From Thalassomonas sp. RHCl1 (lineage in GTDB: Bacteria; Pseudomonadota; Gammaproteobacteria; Enterobacterales; Alteromonadaceae): DNA of 64,000 bases. The notes under the pieces are model-generated. The model had not been told where the DNA came from. It worked only from the letters and a program-made list of their open reading frames with translations, and made no database searches. Every line of letters begins with the position of its first letter. The stretch's first letter is position 1. The DNA is taken from the NCBI RefSeq assembly GCF_947387555.1, contig NZ_CANDNZ010000002.1, positions 979,979 through 1,043,978 of the forward strand, read 5' to 3'. Position numbers and translations under genes: made by a program. Positions 43,995-54,416 of this stretch are shown piece by piece.

Positions 43995-46900
43995 TTAATT
44001 ATTGGAGTTTTTCTCCAGCAATGCCATTTTCGATTTTAAAACCGCCAGCTCCGGTCTTGACGGGGCCAGCTTGGCCAGGCGGTCATAAAAGACCCGGGCT
44101 TTTATTAACTCCCCCTGGTTCAGGTAGCCGTCCGCCATGCTCACCAGCTGCTTATAGATGCGGTCCAGGCCTTTTTTTGCCTGTGCATTTTCCGGATCTA
44201 TCGCCAATACCTGCTGATAAAAGTAATGGGCACTGTTATTCCAGGGTAAAGTAAGATTACCGCTTTTGACCTTCGACTTGGCTTTTTGAATGAGATCGGG
44301 AATAGAAGCCCGCAAACGGGCCTGTCTTTCATCCCATTGTGCCTGGGCAAATTCAAGATCTTGGTATAGCTTGATAAACCCGGGATCTTTTTCAAGATAG
44401 GGTGCCAGGCTTGCCATTTTTTTCCGCGTCGGGGTCAGGCGGTTACGCTTTATGTCTGTTGACAGCAGGTTAAACAACTCAGCTTTAACCGCCTGATACC
44501 CGCCGCTTGCCTTTTCATGTTCCGGCGATACTTGTAACAGCTGAGCGTAGGCCAAAGTAGCCTCAAGCCATAATGCCTTTTGACTTGCCCCTTCGGCTTT
44601 TGCCAACAGCAGCTTGCTGGTATGTAACTTCTCTTTTTCAGCGATTTCATCTTGTATTTGGTTAAACAGGTTAACCGCCAGCGGATTATCGGGATGTAAA
44701 GTGATCGCCCGCTCCAGTGCCGTTAGCACCACAGGATAATTTTCAGCGGCACTGCGCTCCTGGGCAAAGGTGAGAAACAACTCGCTTAAACGCCGGTAGC
44801 CCTCAAGCGCCTGCTGCTCAAACGGCTGCTGCAATAGCACCTTGCGGTAAGCATTCAGGGCCGAAGTTAACCGGTTAAGGTTGAGGGGATAGTGCTGCAA
44901 GTCCCTCTCTCCTTGAGCCAGCAGGGCCGTTAATTGCGCCTGCGCCATAGGCTGGCTCCCGCTCTGAGCCGTTTTTTCCTGCAGGGCGTTATTGAGGACA
45001 ACCACCCGCTCCTGTTCATTGGCGATACGTGAGAGCCGGTAAATCGCCTGGCGGGCGCTGCTGATATCCGAGCGTTTTATCGCCTCTATCGCCTGCTGCT
45101 CTACCGCTGCGACAATAGCATCAAGTCCCTCAATAGCTTTTGCATTATCCTGCTCAAGCTCCAGCACCATAACATAAAGAAAATAGGCACTGAGTCCGGC
45201 TTCGGCGTAATAATTCTCTTGCTCGAAAGCACTTTTAGCTTTTAGCAGATAACCCTCTACCTGCCTGGCCTTAAATGCTGTTTTTTGTTGCGCCAAAACA
45301 GCCTTGTCGGCATAGCCGTCAATACCGGCCTCAAGGGAGCGAACTTTGGGATGATCCGGCATCAAATTTCGGGCAATCGCCAGAACCTGCTTCGCTTGCT
45401 CAAGCGCGCGCTCCTGAACAAAGATCTTGCCGCTGTCGACGGCTTTATGAAAAATCACCGCTTTAAGGGTTTCTACCTCCTGGTTTTCCGGTTGCAGGCT
45501 TGCCAGCTGCTGCTGTTTTGCCAGCAGGTTTTCAATGTGCACCGCGGTGAGCTTTTCAACCTTTAATCCTGCACTAATTTGTGCCATCAAGGAGCGGATT
45601 TTTTCCCGTGTCTGCTGTTGCCCATGCACCTGCTTTTCAAGGGCGTCCAGCTGACGGGCAAAAAGCGTCAGCTGGGGGTGATCACTGTCTATGCTCGCCA
45701 GATCCTGCAAAAGCGCTCTCGCTTTTGCTACTTGACGGCTTGCTAATAGCCGGGATAACTGCCCCTCCATGCCCTTAATGCTTTCATCCAGCCCCTGCCT
45801 GGCCGGTAAACTTGTGCCGTCGAGTTGTAAAATCTTGGCAAATGCCCCCGCCGCCTGCGTATATTCAAGATGACTTAAGGCCAGCTCTGCCCGGCTAAAC
45901 AGCTGCTGTTGAGCAACTTGTAATGTAACATCCTTTTCTTGTTCGCCGATAAACGGCAGCAACAGCATCCATGAAATAAGCAATACCGGTAGCGCCACCA
46001 TGAAAGTATTTTTAACCCGGGGAAATACCGGAGCCTGCTGACACTTAGCAGATAAGTTTTTTCCCCACCGGGCTAATTGGCGCCAAAACTTGCTGACCGG
46101 CTCTATTAACCGGGCACAATAATCCCGGGTTTGCTTCACCGGTAAATGAGCAATTCTGTCCTTGAGCACGGCATAATACTTGGCGATAAAACGCCCGAAT
46201 TTACCGGCATAAGCCGTCACTTTTTCCTGCATTAACGACATAAAAGCAGAAATATTAACTCTTTTGCTCTGCTCAGCCAGTTGCCCTTTATTTAACGCAC
46301 GATTTAATTCGCTACGTGAATAAACCACAGTGTCTTCGTGCTCTTCTTCGGCCAGCCCCTTAAGCGCCTCATACATCTCAAGTCCGCAGGCATACCTGTC
46401 TTCGGGCTTTTTCGCCATCACCGTATTTAAAAACGTCTGATAGCGGGCAAACTTTTTCGGCAGTAGCGGGATAGCATCATTTAAATGCTTAATCGCGGTA
46501 CCGACAGGCGTAGTGGCTTCATAGGGCACTTTTTTGGTAAGCATTTCATAAAAAACCACCCCCAGGCTATATAAATCGGAGCGCCCGTCAAGCTCATCCC
46601 CCATCGCCTGCTCCGGACTCATATATTTGGGGGTTCCCATCACGCTGCCGGCAATGGTCATATTGGTCTTGGAGTCTTCCCGGCGGGCAATGCCAAAGTC
46701 TGCCAGGGCAAAACTGCCGTTCTCACGGATCAAAATATTGCTGGGTTTAATATCCCGGTGAATGACCCCTTTGCCGTGGGAAAAATCCAGGGCAAGCGCC
46801 ATTTCACCGATACATTGATGCACCAGCTTAAGGTCTAAGTCATTATGGATAATGCCGGCGAGATCACCGCCGCAAATGTATTCCATGGATAAGAAGTTGT

Positions 46901-47141
46901 GGTCATTGATATGGCCGACGTCATACACCTGAATAATATTCGGGTGCATCAGTTTTGCAGATATTTTGGCTTCACGGACAAAACGCTCGCTGAAACTTTG
47001 ATCAGCATTTAAGCTTTCATCCATTATTTTTAAAGCGACTTCACGATCCAGGTTAATATGTCTCGCCTTATAGACGGACGCCATGCCCCCCTTACCTAAC
47101 AATTCCATGATTTCGTAGCCGGGTATTGCAATTTCCGACAT
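43995..47141 (-). CDS. Membrane Ser/Thr kinase with large TPR-like extracytoplasmic part (PpkA-like)
   Basis: 1048 residues. The N-terminal Hanks kinase (about 9-265) is intact, with a Gly loop LLGKGGMASVYKA, Lys38 in VALKIMD, the catalytic HRDIKPSNIL and DFGIARRE. One membrane segment lies near 380-400 (FMVALPVLLISWMLLLPFI). The remaining 640 residues are helical, with TPR-like repeats, and should face the periplasm. In P. aeruginosa a membrane kinase, PpkA, activates T6SS through Fha; no Fha or PppA gene is seen here. It is divergent from tssA by about 400 bases. Confidence 0.85.
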   Translation of the reverse strand: MSEIAIPGYEIMELLGKGGMASVYKARHINLDREVALKIMDESLNADQSFSERFVREAKISAKLMHPNIIQVYDVGHINDHNFLSMEYICGGDLAGIIHNDLDLKLVHQCIGEMALALDFSHGKGVIHRDIKPSNILIRENGSFALADFGIARREDSKTNMTIAGSVMGTPKYMSPEQAMGDELDGRSDLYSLGVVFYEMLTKKVPYEATTPVGTAIKHLNDAIPLLPKKFARYQTFLNTVMAKKPEDRYACGLEMYEALKGLAEEEHEDTVVYSRSELNRALNKGQLAEQSKRVNISAFMSLMQEKVTAYAGKFGRFIAKYYAVLKDRIAHLPVKQTRDYCARLIEPVSKFWRQLARWGKNLSAKCQQAPVFPRVKNTFMVALPVLLISWMLLLPFIGEQEKDVTLQVAQQQLFSRAELALSHLEYTQAAGAFAKILQLDGTSLPARQGLDESIKGMEGQLSRLLASRQVAKARALLQDLASIDSDHPQLTLFARQLDALEKQVHGQQQTREKIRSLMAQISAGLKVEKLTAVHIENLLAKQQQLASLQPENQEVETLKAVIFHKAVDSGKIFVQERALEQAKQVLAIARNLMPDHPKVRSLEAGIDGYADKAVLAQQKTAFKARQVEGYLLKAKSAFEQENYYAEAGLSAYFLYVMVLELEQDNAKAIEGLDAIVAAVEQQAIEAIKRSDISSARQAIYRLSRIANEQERVVVLNNALQEKTAQSGSQPMAQAQLTALLAQGERDLQHYPLNLNRLTSALNAYRKVLLQQPFEQQALEGYRRLSELFLTFAQERSAAENYPVVLTALERAITLHPDNPLAVNLFNQIQDEIAEKEKLHTSKLLLAKAEGASQKALWLEATLAYAQLLQVSPEHEKASGGYQAVKAELFNLLSTDIKRNRLTPTRKKMASLAPYLEKDPGFIKLYQDLEFAQAQWDERQARLRASIPDLIQKAKSKVKSGNLTLPWNNSAHYFYQQVLAIDPENAQAKKGLDRIYKQLVSMADGYLNQGELIKARVFYDRLAKLAPSRPELAVLKSKMALLEKNSNN

Positions 47142-47554
47142 AATTTTACCTTTGCCAGTTAGCCATAGCTCCTTATCCTGAAAGTATTCATCAATCGTCT
47201 GCTCGCAAAATTCCCTGTTTGAAACCGGCGATTAAAGCCCGTCAGCGTGCACCGGACCCCTTGGCCCCGCCAAGGTCAATAGCACAGGAGGAATGTAGAG
47301 AAAATACTATAAAGCCCCGTTAGCCCGTAAAATATAGCAGTTAGATTTTCGGCTGCCCAGTTTCTGCCCAAATCAATTTCAATCAAGCTGTTGCTTAGCC
47401 TGTACTGCCATTGCATTGTGCTATATTTGAACTATGCTTACTCCGATCTATGGGCTTTGATAATGCCCTCAAGGCAAGCGTCAAGGCTCATCGGGTGTAT
47501 CGTCATACTATCTCTGTCGGATAGCTTTGATCATAAATCACGTTGGCGCTCAGC
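47142..47554. promoter_or_regulatory. Divergent promoter region of the T6SS genes
   Basis: About 410 bases between the kinase gene (minus) and tssA (plus), without a gene. No clear operator was recognised. Confidence 0.5.
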
Positions 47555-48589
47555 ATGGATTACTATCAGGTAATTACAGCAATAATCAGCAATGATTCTC
47601 CCTGTGGCAACAGCCTCGAAGATGACCCTGGGGTAGAAGCGCTTTATTTTCAGGCCGAAGGCCAGCCGGAACGTTTTGACGGTAACCATACCCTGCCCGC
47701 GACCCCGCCCGACTGGGCAAAAATCGAAAAAGCCGCCGCCGGCTTTTTAACACAAAGCAAAGACCTCAACCTGGTTGTTCTGCTTTGTCAGTGCGCCCTT
47801 AACCGTCAGGGCATAGCTAAATTCAGTGAATGTTTAACCGCCCTGGATACTCTGCTCAATGACCACTGGGCTGAGGTGTTCCCCCCCCTGGATGACGGCG
47901 ATGCCACCGAGAGGTTATCGGCGTTGGCAAACCTCAACCATATCAGCAAAACGGTTGCGCCGTTAAAAAACATGCAGCTGGCTAAATCAGGACTTTTTGG
48001 TCCCTTGTGCCTCAAGGATCTGGAAGCCCTTGAAATAACCAATACCGATGGCCTCGAAGGATTGAATGAAAGCCAGGTCCGGGCAATTTTTAAAGATACC
48101 GACCAAGCATTATTATCCCAACTGTTTGAGCAAATAACCACTTGCCCCGAGCAATTAAAAACCCTAGCGGCAAGTTTCGCCCGCCAGGATCCCAGGGGCC
48201 AGTCCCCGAGTTTTGACGACTTGCTCACCGTGCTGGGAAAGATTCACCAACAGCTGGTCAAATATGCCAACCTTAGCGAAACAAACCTTAACGCAGAAGA
48301 AACAGCAATACCTGTGGGAGAGCCCGCCATGCAGACCACTATGCAAACCACAATGCAGCCTTCACCCACTAGCAATAACGGCACTATCTCTTGCCGGGCC
48401 GATGTTGAACAGGCCATAGACAATATCTGCGATTATTTTCAACAGCATGAACCCTCCAGTCCGGTTCCTTTATTGTTAAAAAGAGCAAAAACCCTGATTA
48501 ATAAAGACTTTATGCAAATAATGAATGATCTCGCCCCCAATGGTGCCGATCAGGTCAAAGCCCTTGCCGGCATAACTGAGCAAGATTAA
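47555..48589 (+). CDS. tssA: TssA, T6SS cap/initiator protein
   Basis: 344 residues from the ATG at 47555; a TTG at 47543 is also in frame. The ImpA N-terminal domain is clear: PCGNSLEDDPGVEALYFQAEGQPE, then PDWAKIEKAAAGFLTQSKDLNLVVLL. A low-complexity MQTTMQTTMQ linker precedes the C-terminal VEQAIDNICDYFQQHEPSSP, typical of short TssA. It binds the membrane complex and baseplate and primes sheath growth. It leads the plus-strand operon. Confidence 0.9.
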   Translation: MDYYQVITAIISNDSPCGNSLEDDPGVEALYFQAEGQPERFDGNHTLPATPPDWAKIEKAAAGFLTQSKDLNLVVLLCQCALNRQGIAKFSECLTALDTLLNDHWAEVFPPLDDGDATERLSALANLNHISKTVAPLKNMQLAKSGLFGPLCLKDLEALEITNTDGLEGLNESQVRAIFKDTDQALLSQLFEQITTCPEQLKTLAASFARQDPRGQSPSFDDLLTVLGKIHQQLVKYANLSETNLNAEETAIPVGEPAMQTTMQTTMQPSPTSNNGTISCRADVEQAIDNICDYFQQHEPSSPVPLLLKRAKTLINKDFMQIMNDLAPNGADQVKALAGITEQD

Positions 48590-48600
48590 GGAGAAAACAG

Positions 48601-49119
48601 GTGTCAAACAGCGGTCAGAAATTTATTGGTAGGAACCGGGCTCCCCGGGTACAAATTGAATATGATGTCGAACTTTACGGTGCCGAAAAGAAAGTGCAGA
48701 TCCCGTTTGTGATGGGGGTATTGGCAGACTTAAGCGGCAAGCCGGAAGAAGATTTGCCGGCAATCTCAGAGCGCAAAGCCCTGGAAATCGATGTCGATAA
48801 CTTTGATGACAGGTTAAAGTCGGTCAAACCCAGGGTGGCGTTTCGCGTTCCCAATACCATGACAGGCGAAGGAGAGCTCAGTGTCGATGTCTCTTTTGAA
48901 AGCATGGATGACTTTTCACCGGCAGCCATTGCTGCAAAGGTTGACGGCTTAAAAGATTTATTTAAAGCCCGGCAACAATTAGCCAACCTAATTACCTATA
49001 TGGACGGTAAAGAAGGTGCGGAAGAGCTGATCCAAAAAGCCATTGCCGATCCGGCCCTGCTTGAGGCCTTGATTTCGGCCCCGAAAGCAGATGCACAAGA
49101 GGAAAACCAAGATGACTGA
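48601..49119 (+). CDS. tssB: TssB (VipA), T6SS sheath small subunit
   Basis: 172 residues, GTG start with AAGGAG 7 bases upstream. The conserved RAPRVQIEYDVELYGAEKKVQIPFVMGV block identifies TssB, which pairs with TssC to build the contractile sheath. Its stop overlaps the tssC start by 8 bases. Confidence 0.96.
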   Translation: MSNSGQKFIGRNRAPRVQIEYDVELYGAEKKVQIPFVMGVLADLSGKPEEDLPAISERKALEIDVDNFDDRLKSVKPRVAFRVPNTMTGEGELSVDVSFESMDDFSPAAIAAKVDGLKDLFKARQQLANLITYMDGKEGAEELIQKAIADPALLEALISAPKADAQEENQDD

Positions 49120-50602
49120 TGTAAAAGAATCGCTGGAAGGAGAAGGCGAAGTCCTGACTTCGGATACTTTTTCCCAGTTATTGCAAAAAGAATTTAAACC
49201 TAAATCCGATCGGGCCAAAGAAGAAGTCGAAAATGCCGTGCAAACCCTGGCGCAATATGCCCTCAAAGACACACAACTGATCAGCGAAGATACGGTGCGT
49301 TCGATAGAAGCCATTATCAGTGCCTTAGACGAGAAAATGAAAAACCAGCTAGATGCCGTGATGCACCATCAGGACTTGCAAAAACTCGAAGGCACCTGGC
49401 GCGGATTGCATTACCTGATCAACAACACGGAAACCGATGAGTTTCTTAAAATCCGCGTGATGAATGTCAACAAGCTGGAGCTGGGTAAAAACCTGAAGAA
49501 ATTTGCCGGTACCGCCTGGGATCAAAGCCCAGTCTTTAAAAAGCTCTATGAAGAAGAATACGGCCAGTTCGGCGGCGAACCTTACGGCTGCCTGGTGGGG
49601 GATTATTATTTCGATAACAGCCCGAGTGACGTCAAAATGCTGGCCAATATTGCCAAAGTCAGCGCCGCCTGCCACGCCCCTTTTATCGGGGCGGCATCGC
49701 CGAAAATGCTGCAAATGGATACCTGGTCAGAGCTGACCAACCCCAGGGATCTGACAAAAATCATGTCGACTCCGGATTATGCCCCCTATAATTCCCTGCG
49801 CGAGTCTGACGATGCCAAATATATTGCCCTGACCATGCCCAGGGTCTTAGCCAGACTGCCCTACGGCGCCGATACCGAGCCGGTGGAAGAATTCGATTAT
49901 GAAGAAGACAGCTCAGGGGCCGACTCCAGCAAATATACCTGGATGAATGCCGCTTTTTCCATGGCGGTGAACATTAACCGCTCTTTTAAACTTTACGGCT
50001 GGTGCTCGAGGATCCGCGGCATAGAATCCGGCGGTGCGGTGGAAGGGTTGCCGGTACACACCTTTCCCAGTGATGACGGCGGCGTCGACATGAAGTGCCC
50101 GACCGAAATCGCCATCAGTGACCGGCGCGAAGCCGAGTTATCCAAAATTGGCATGATGCCGCTTATCCACAAGAAAAACACCGATCTGGCCGCCTTTATC
50201 GGCGCCCAGACCATACAAAAACCGATAGAGTACGACGACCCCGATGCCACGGCCAATGCGGCGCTGGCGGCGAGGTTGCCTTATTTATTCGCCTCTTGCC
50301 GCTTTGCCCATTACCTCAAATGTATCGTCAGGGACAAAATAGGCTCCTTTAAAGAGCGCGAAGACATGCAGCGCTGGCTGCAAAGCTGGATATTAAACTA
50401 TGTCGACGGCGATCCGGCCAACTCCACCGAAGAAACCAAAGCAAGAAAACCGCTGGCGGCCGCCGAGGTAACGGTTGAAGAAATAGAAGGCAGCCCCGGC
50501 TATTACAGCGCTAAATTTTATCTCAGGCCCCATTACCAGCTGGAAGGGCTGACGGCTTCATTAAGACTGGTATCAAAACTACCTTCCATTAAACAAGGTT
50601 GA
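49112..50602 (+). CDS. tssC: TssC (VipB), T6SS sheath large subunit
   Basis: 496 residues from the ATG at 49112, with GAGGAAA upstream and overlapping tssB by 8 bases; a frame from 49091 is longer but unlikely. The family core LEGTWRGLHYLINNTETDEFLKIRVMNV and YGCLVGDYYFDNSPSDVKML is intact. It forms the sheath with TssB and ends in the conserved C-terminal FYLRPHYQLEGLTASLRLVS. Confidence 0.97.
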   Translation: MTDVKESLEGEGEVLTSDTFSQLLQKEFKPKSDRAKEEVENAVQTLAQYALKDTQLISEDTVRSIEAIISALDEKMKNQLDAVMHHQDLQKLEGTWRGLHYLINNTETDEFLKIRVMNVNKLELGKNLKKFAGTAWDQSPVFKKLYEEEYGQFGGEPYGCLVGDYYFDNSPSDVKMLANIAKVSAACHAPFIGAASPKMLQMDTWSELTNPRDLTKIMSTPDYAPYNSLRESDDAKYIALTMPRVLARLPYGADTEPVEEFDYEEDSSGADSSKYTWMNAAFSMAVNINRSFKLYGWCSRIRGIESGGAVEGLPVHTFPSDDGGVDMKCPTEIAISDRREAELSKIGMMPLIHKKNTDLAAFIGAQTIQKPIEYDDPDATANAALAARLPYLFASCRFAHYLKCIVRDKIGSFKEREDMQRWLQSWILNYVDGDPANSTEETKARKPLAAAEVTVEEIEGSPGYYSAKFYLRPHYQLEGLTASLRLVSKLPSIKQG

Positions 50603-50631
50603 TTGACAACGATTGACAGAGGAGAAAGATC

Positions 50632-51114
50632 ATGGCTGTTGACATATTTCTACAACTCGATGGCATCGAGGGGGAGTCTATCGACGACTCCCATGCCCAG
50701 GAAATCGATATATTATCCTGGAGCTGGGGCATGTCCCAAAGCGGCACCATGCATTTAGGCGAAGGGGGCGGCGCAGGTAAAGTAAATGTCGAAGATATCT
50801 CCTTTACCAAGTATATCGATAACGCCTCCCACGCCCTGATGCTGCGCTGCGCCTCGGGTGAGCATATCCCCAGCGCTAAACTCACCGTCAGGAAGGCGGG
50901 AAAAACCCCGCTGGAATATATTATCATGACCTTTACCGATTGCCTGGTCAGCTCGATATCCACCGGCGGCTCCGGCGGAGAAGACAGGCTGACGGAAAAC
51001 ATCGCATTAAACTTTGCCGAAGTAAAATTCGAGTATTCCAAACAGAAAAAAGACGGCTCAGGTGAAGCTGCGAAAGAGTTTGCCTGGAATATTCCCAAAA
51101 ATGTCAGTGTCTAG
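50632..51114 (+). CDS. hcp: Hcp (TssD), T6SS inner tube
   Basis: 160 residues, typical of Hcp1. It begins MAVDIFLQLDGIEGESIDDSH and has DILSWSWGMSQSGTMHLG and AKLTVRKAGKTPLEYI. It forms the hexameric rings of the injected tube and may carry small effectors. GAGGAGAAAG precedes the ATG. It follows tssC by 29 bases. Confidence 0.97.
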   Translation: MAVDIFLQLDGIEGESIDDSHAQEIDILSWSWGMSQSGTMHLGEGGGAGKVNVEDISFTKYIDNASHALMLRCASGEHIPSAKLTVRKAGKTPLEYIIMTFTDCLVSSISTGGSGGEDRLTENIALNFAEVKFEYSKQKKDGSGEAAKEFAWNIPKNVSV

Positions 51115-51152
51115 ACAAATGCGCTTAACTAGCAGCTTTTGGAGAGCAACCG

Positions 51153-51986
51153 GTGCAGGCTGAACAACTATTAAAAAATCAGCAGCTTAACATGTGTCTG
51201 GAACAAACTTGCCAGCAAGTTCAGCGTGCTCCGGATGATATCAGGCAAAGAGTTTTTTTGTTTCAGCTGCTGTGTGTGATGAACCAGTTTAACCGGGCAA
51301 GTGAGCAACTGAGCATACTGGCAGAGTTAAGCGACAGCAACCTGGCATTAAAAAACACTTACCAGGCGCTGATTAACGCAGAAAAGTCCCGCTTGCAAAT
51401 CTTCAACGGCTCCCAGGCGCCGATCATTTTTGGACAGCCCGGCGAATGGATCAGCTATTATCTCCAGGCCCTGGTCAGTTTTAAAGAAAACAATATCCCA
51501 CGGGCAAAAAAAGAAATAGAAACAGGCGCCTCGCTGGCGCCGGCCATAGGGGGCAGTATCAATGGCAAAACTTTTTTATGGCTGGCCGATGGCGATGTAC
51601 GCCTTGGCCCGCTGCTGGAGATCATCATCAAGGGCAATTATTACTGGTTACCTTTTACCCGGATAAAAAAACTCATCATAGATGATTTTGAAGATTTGCG
51701 GGATCTGGTGTGGTGCCCCTGCCACTTGACCCTGGAAAACCAGGGGGAAATGATCGCTTTTATTCCCAGCCGCTATCCGCTGTTATCCGGGTTTGATATC
51801 AAGCAAGATCCCCCCGTAACTGATGCCGACCGCCATGCCAAGTATTGCCTGGCGAGCAACACCTCATGGCAGGCCCCCGAGGAAAACTTTTATATCGGCC
51901 AGGGGCTGAGAAGTTTTATTACCGATCACGGCGAATATGCCCTGTCGGAAGTCAATACCATTATCCTGGACCACGGCCCGGCATGA
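51153..51986 (+). CDS. tagJ: TagJ/ImpE-like T6SS accessory protein
   Basis: 277 residues, GTG start with GGAGAGC upstream. The first 110 residues are helical, TPR-like, and the ImpE block (FLWLADGDVRLGPLLEIIIKGNYYWLPFTRIKKLIID) follows. TagJ binds the TssB N-terminal helix and modulates sheath recycling by ClpV in HSI-1-type systems. Its place between hcp and tssE is typical. Confidence 0.88.
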   Translation: MQAEQLLKNQQLNMCLEQTCQQVQRAPDDIRQRVFLFQLLCVMNQFNRASEQLSILAELSDSNLALKNTYQALINAEKSRLQIFNGSQAPIIFGQPGEWISYYLQALVSFKENNIPRAKKEIETGASLAPAIGGSINGKTFLWLADGDVRLGPLLEIIIKGNYYWLPFTRIKKLIIDDFEDLRDLVWCPCHLTLENQGEMIAFIPSRYPLLSGFDIKQDPPVTDADRHAKYCLASNTSWQAPEENFYIGQGLRSFITDHGEYALSEVNTIILDHGPA

Positions 51987-52052
51987 ACAACCTCAACCGG
52001 TTAATATTCCTCACCCGGGCTCAGCTTGCCGCCATCAAAGGAGCAGCACTTT

Positions 52053-52559
52053 ATGCCTGAACTTAGCCCGCAGGAGCGGTTGCAACCGTCATTGCTTGAC
52101 CGGCTGACCGATGATGCCCCCGACAACAGCTCAGAGCCCAGGGAAAAACGCATTATCTCGGTCAAGGAATTAAAAAATTCGGTACAAAGGGATCTTTCCT
52201 GGTTACTAAATACCCGTAACTTATCTCCCCTGCTGGCGGAGAAAGACTACCCCGAAGTCACTTGCTCGGTACTAAATTACGGGCTCAGTGAATTAACCGG
52301 TATCAGCAGTGCTTCCCTGCGCCGGGACAAACTCGAGCGGGATCTGCTCAAGGCAATCAAGCAATTTGAGCCCAGGCTGATTGCCAACACCATAAGATTA
52401 TCCGCCCGGGTCAATACTACAGAGGCCAATGCCAATGCCGTCACCTTTGAATTAACCGCCGAGATGTGGGCCCAGCCGCTGCCGCTGCAACTTTATGTGG
52501 AAGCCGAAATGGATTTGGAAAATGGTGCATTTTCCTTTAAAGGGCAAAGGATAGCTTAA
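52053..52559 (+). CDS. tssE: TssE, T6SS baseplate gp25-like subunit
   Basis: 168 residues from the ATG at 52053, with AAAGGAG 10 bases upstream; a longer in-frame start at 52026 is not favoured. The GPW/gp25 domain shows VKELKNSVQRDLSWLLNTR and VLNYGLSELTG. TssE is a wedge component of the baseplate that starts sheath assembly. Its TAA is followed directly by the tssF ATG. Confidence 0.93.
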   Translation: MPELSPQERLQPSLLDRLTDDAPDNSSEPREKRIISVKELKNSVQRDLSWLLNTRNLSPLLAEKDYPEVTCSVLNYGLSELTGISSASLRRDKLERDLLKAIKQFEPRLIANTIRLSARVNTTEANANAVTFELTAEMWAQPLPLQLYVEAEMDLENGAFSFKGQRIA

Positions 52560-54416
52560 ATGGATCCCCGTTTACTTGATTTATACAATCAAGAGCTGAA
52601 ATTTATCCGTGAACTGGGCGCCGAGTTTGCACAGGAATACCCGAAAGTGGCAGCCCGCCTCGGCCTGGAAGGTTTTGACTGTGCAGATCCCTATGTCGAA
52701 AGGTTACTGGAAGGCTTTGCCTTTTTAACGGCAAAAATACAATTGCAACTGGACAATCAGTTTCCCCACTTTACCGAAAACCTGCTCAATCATTTATTTC
52801 CAAGCTTTTTGATGCCAACCCCTTCCATGGCCATCTGCCAGTTTGAGCCGGATCAAGAAGAAGGCAGCCTGCTTGGCGGTATGGCGGTGCCCCAAGGCAC
52901 TTCCCTCACCTCCGGCTTAAGCAAGGGGGAGCAAACCAGTTGTGAATATAAAACCGCGCAGCCCTTTACCCTGTACCCGTTAACCATCAGGGAGGCGGAA
53001 TACCTCAATGCCCAATCGGTTGCCGCCCTAAGCACAGGGCAAAAACATTATTCGGCTATCCAATTGACCATAAATTGCGATCCCCTTTACCGCCTGGCCG
53101 ATATTGACACGGATCAGCTGGAGTTTTATTTACGGGGGCCGGAAGCCCTGCCCATGCATTTGTTTGAATTATTATATACCGGCTTTAACCAGCTGAAATT
53201 CAGGGAAAACGACAAAGCCAACTGGCAAACGGAGCAACACCCGGTGACACTGGCATGCAAACAGCTTGACCGGGATAAGGCACTGATGCCCTACAACCCC
53301 CGTTATTTTGACGGTTTCCGCCTGTTGCGGGAATATTTTTTATTTCCCAAGCGTTTCTTGTTCCTGACCTTAACCGGCCTCAAACCCATATTAAAAAGGA
53401 CCAAAGGCCATCAAGTACAACTGTTGCTGCTGTTATCCCGGGAAGACCGCCGCCTGGAAAATCTGATCACCTCAGATAACTTTTCATTATTTTGCGTGCC
53501 TGTTATTAACCTGTTCAGCAAAAAAACCGACCGTGTCAAGGTGTCACCGGGGCAAAGCGAATACCATGTGGTCGCGGATAAACTCAGGCCCTGTGACTAC
53601 GAAATCTGCGATATTCAATCCCTGACCGGTTTTAGCGCCGGCGTGCAAGAGCAGGCAAATTTTTCAGCTTTTTACGCCGGTAAAAGCCGGGGCAGCACAG
53701 GCAATTATTTTGCCATCAAAAGAAAACCGCGAAAATTAACCGCTAAGCAAAAAAATTACCGCGGGCGCAGCAGTTACATAGGAACGGAGACTTTTATCAA
53801 TCTTGTCGAACAGCAGCAGACAAACGCTTCACAGTCCCTGAGCCAATTGTCGGTGACCGCCCTTTGCTCTAACCGGGATTTACCTATCCTGATGCCCCTT
53901 GGCAAAGGCAGTACCGATTTTACCCTGGATATCAGCCTGCCCTGTCAGAAAATCCGTTGCCTGGAAGGACCAACCCGCCCCGCACCGCCGATAGCCGGCG
54001 GAGAAATGAACTGGGAAATTATCAGCCAGTTAACCTTTAACTACTTAGGTATTGATGTCAGGGAGACACAAGGCACCACCCGGGCCCTGAAGCAACTGAT
54101 GAGTTTATTTGCCGATAAAAATGATGTCGCCGCCGTCAAACAAATTGAAGGGGTCCACGCCGTTCATTTGACCTCGGCTACCCGCCGTATTCCCCTGCCC
54201 GGCCCCATCTGTTTTGCCCGGGGACTGGCAATAGAGCTGGTGCTCGATGAGGCTTGCTTTGAGGGATCCGGGGTCTTTTTACTGGCGCTGGTATTAGATC
54301 AGTTCTTTGCCCGCCTTGTCAGCATCAACACTTTTACCCAGCTAACGGTTAGCACCACAGATAACAAGGAGATATACACTTGGCCGGTACGCATGGGAAT
54401 GAAAACGAGTTTATAA
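52560..54416 (+). CDS. tssF: TssF, T6SS baseplate wedge protein
   Basis: 618 residues. The start MDPRLLDLYNQELKFIRELGAEFAQEYPKVAARLGL is strongly conserved in TssF (ImpG/VasA), as is YVERLLEGFAFLTAKIQLQLD. It forms wedges with TssG and TssE. Start and stop are tightly coupled to neighbours: it abuts tssE and overlaps tssG by 37 bases. Confidence 0.96.
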   Translation: MDPRLLDLYNQELKFIRELGAEFAQEYPKVAARLGLEGFDCADPYVERLLEGFAFLTAKIQLQLDNQFPHFTENLLNHLFPSFLMPTPSMAICQFEPDQEEGSLLGGMAVPQGTSLTSGLSKGEQTSCEYKTAQPFTLYPLTIREAEYLNAQSVAALSTGQKHYSAIQLTINCDPLYRLADIDTDQLEFYLRGPEALPMHLFELLYTGFNQLKFRENDKANWQTEQHPVTLACKQLDRDKALMPYNPRYFDGFRLLREYFLFPKRFLFLTLTGLKPILKRTKGHQVQLLLLLSREDRRLENLITSDNFSLFCVPVINLFSKKTDRVKVSPGQSEYHVVADKLRPCDYEICDIQSLTGFSAGVQEQANFSAFYAGKSRGSTGNYFAIKRKPRKLTAKQKNYRGRSSYIGTETFINLVEQQQTNASQSLSQLSVTALCSNRDLPILMPLGKGSTDFTLDISLPCQKIRCLEGPTRPAPPIAGGEMNWEIISQLTFNYLGIDVRETQGTTRALKQLMSLFADKNDVAAVKQIEGVHAVHLTSATRRIPLPGPICFARGLAIELVLDEACFEGSGVFLLALVLDQFFARLVSINTFTQLTVSTTDNKEIYTWPVRMGMKTSL

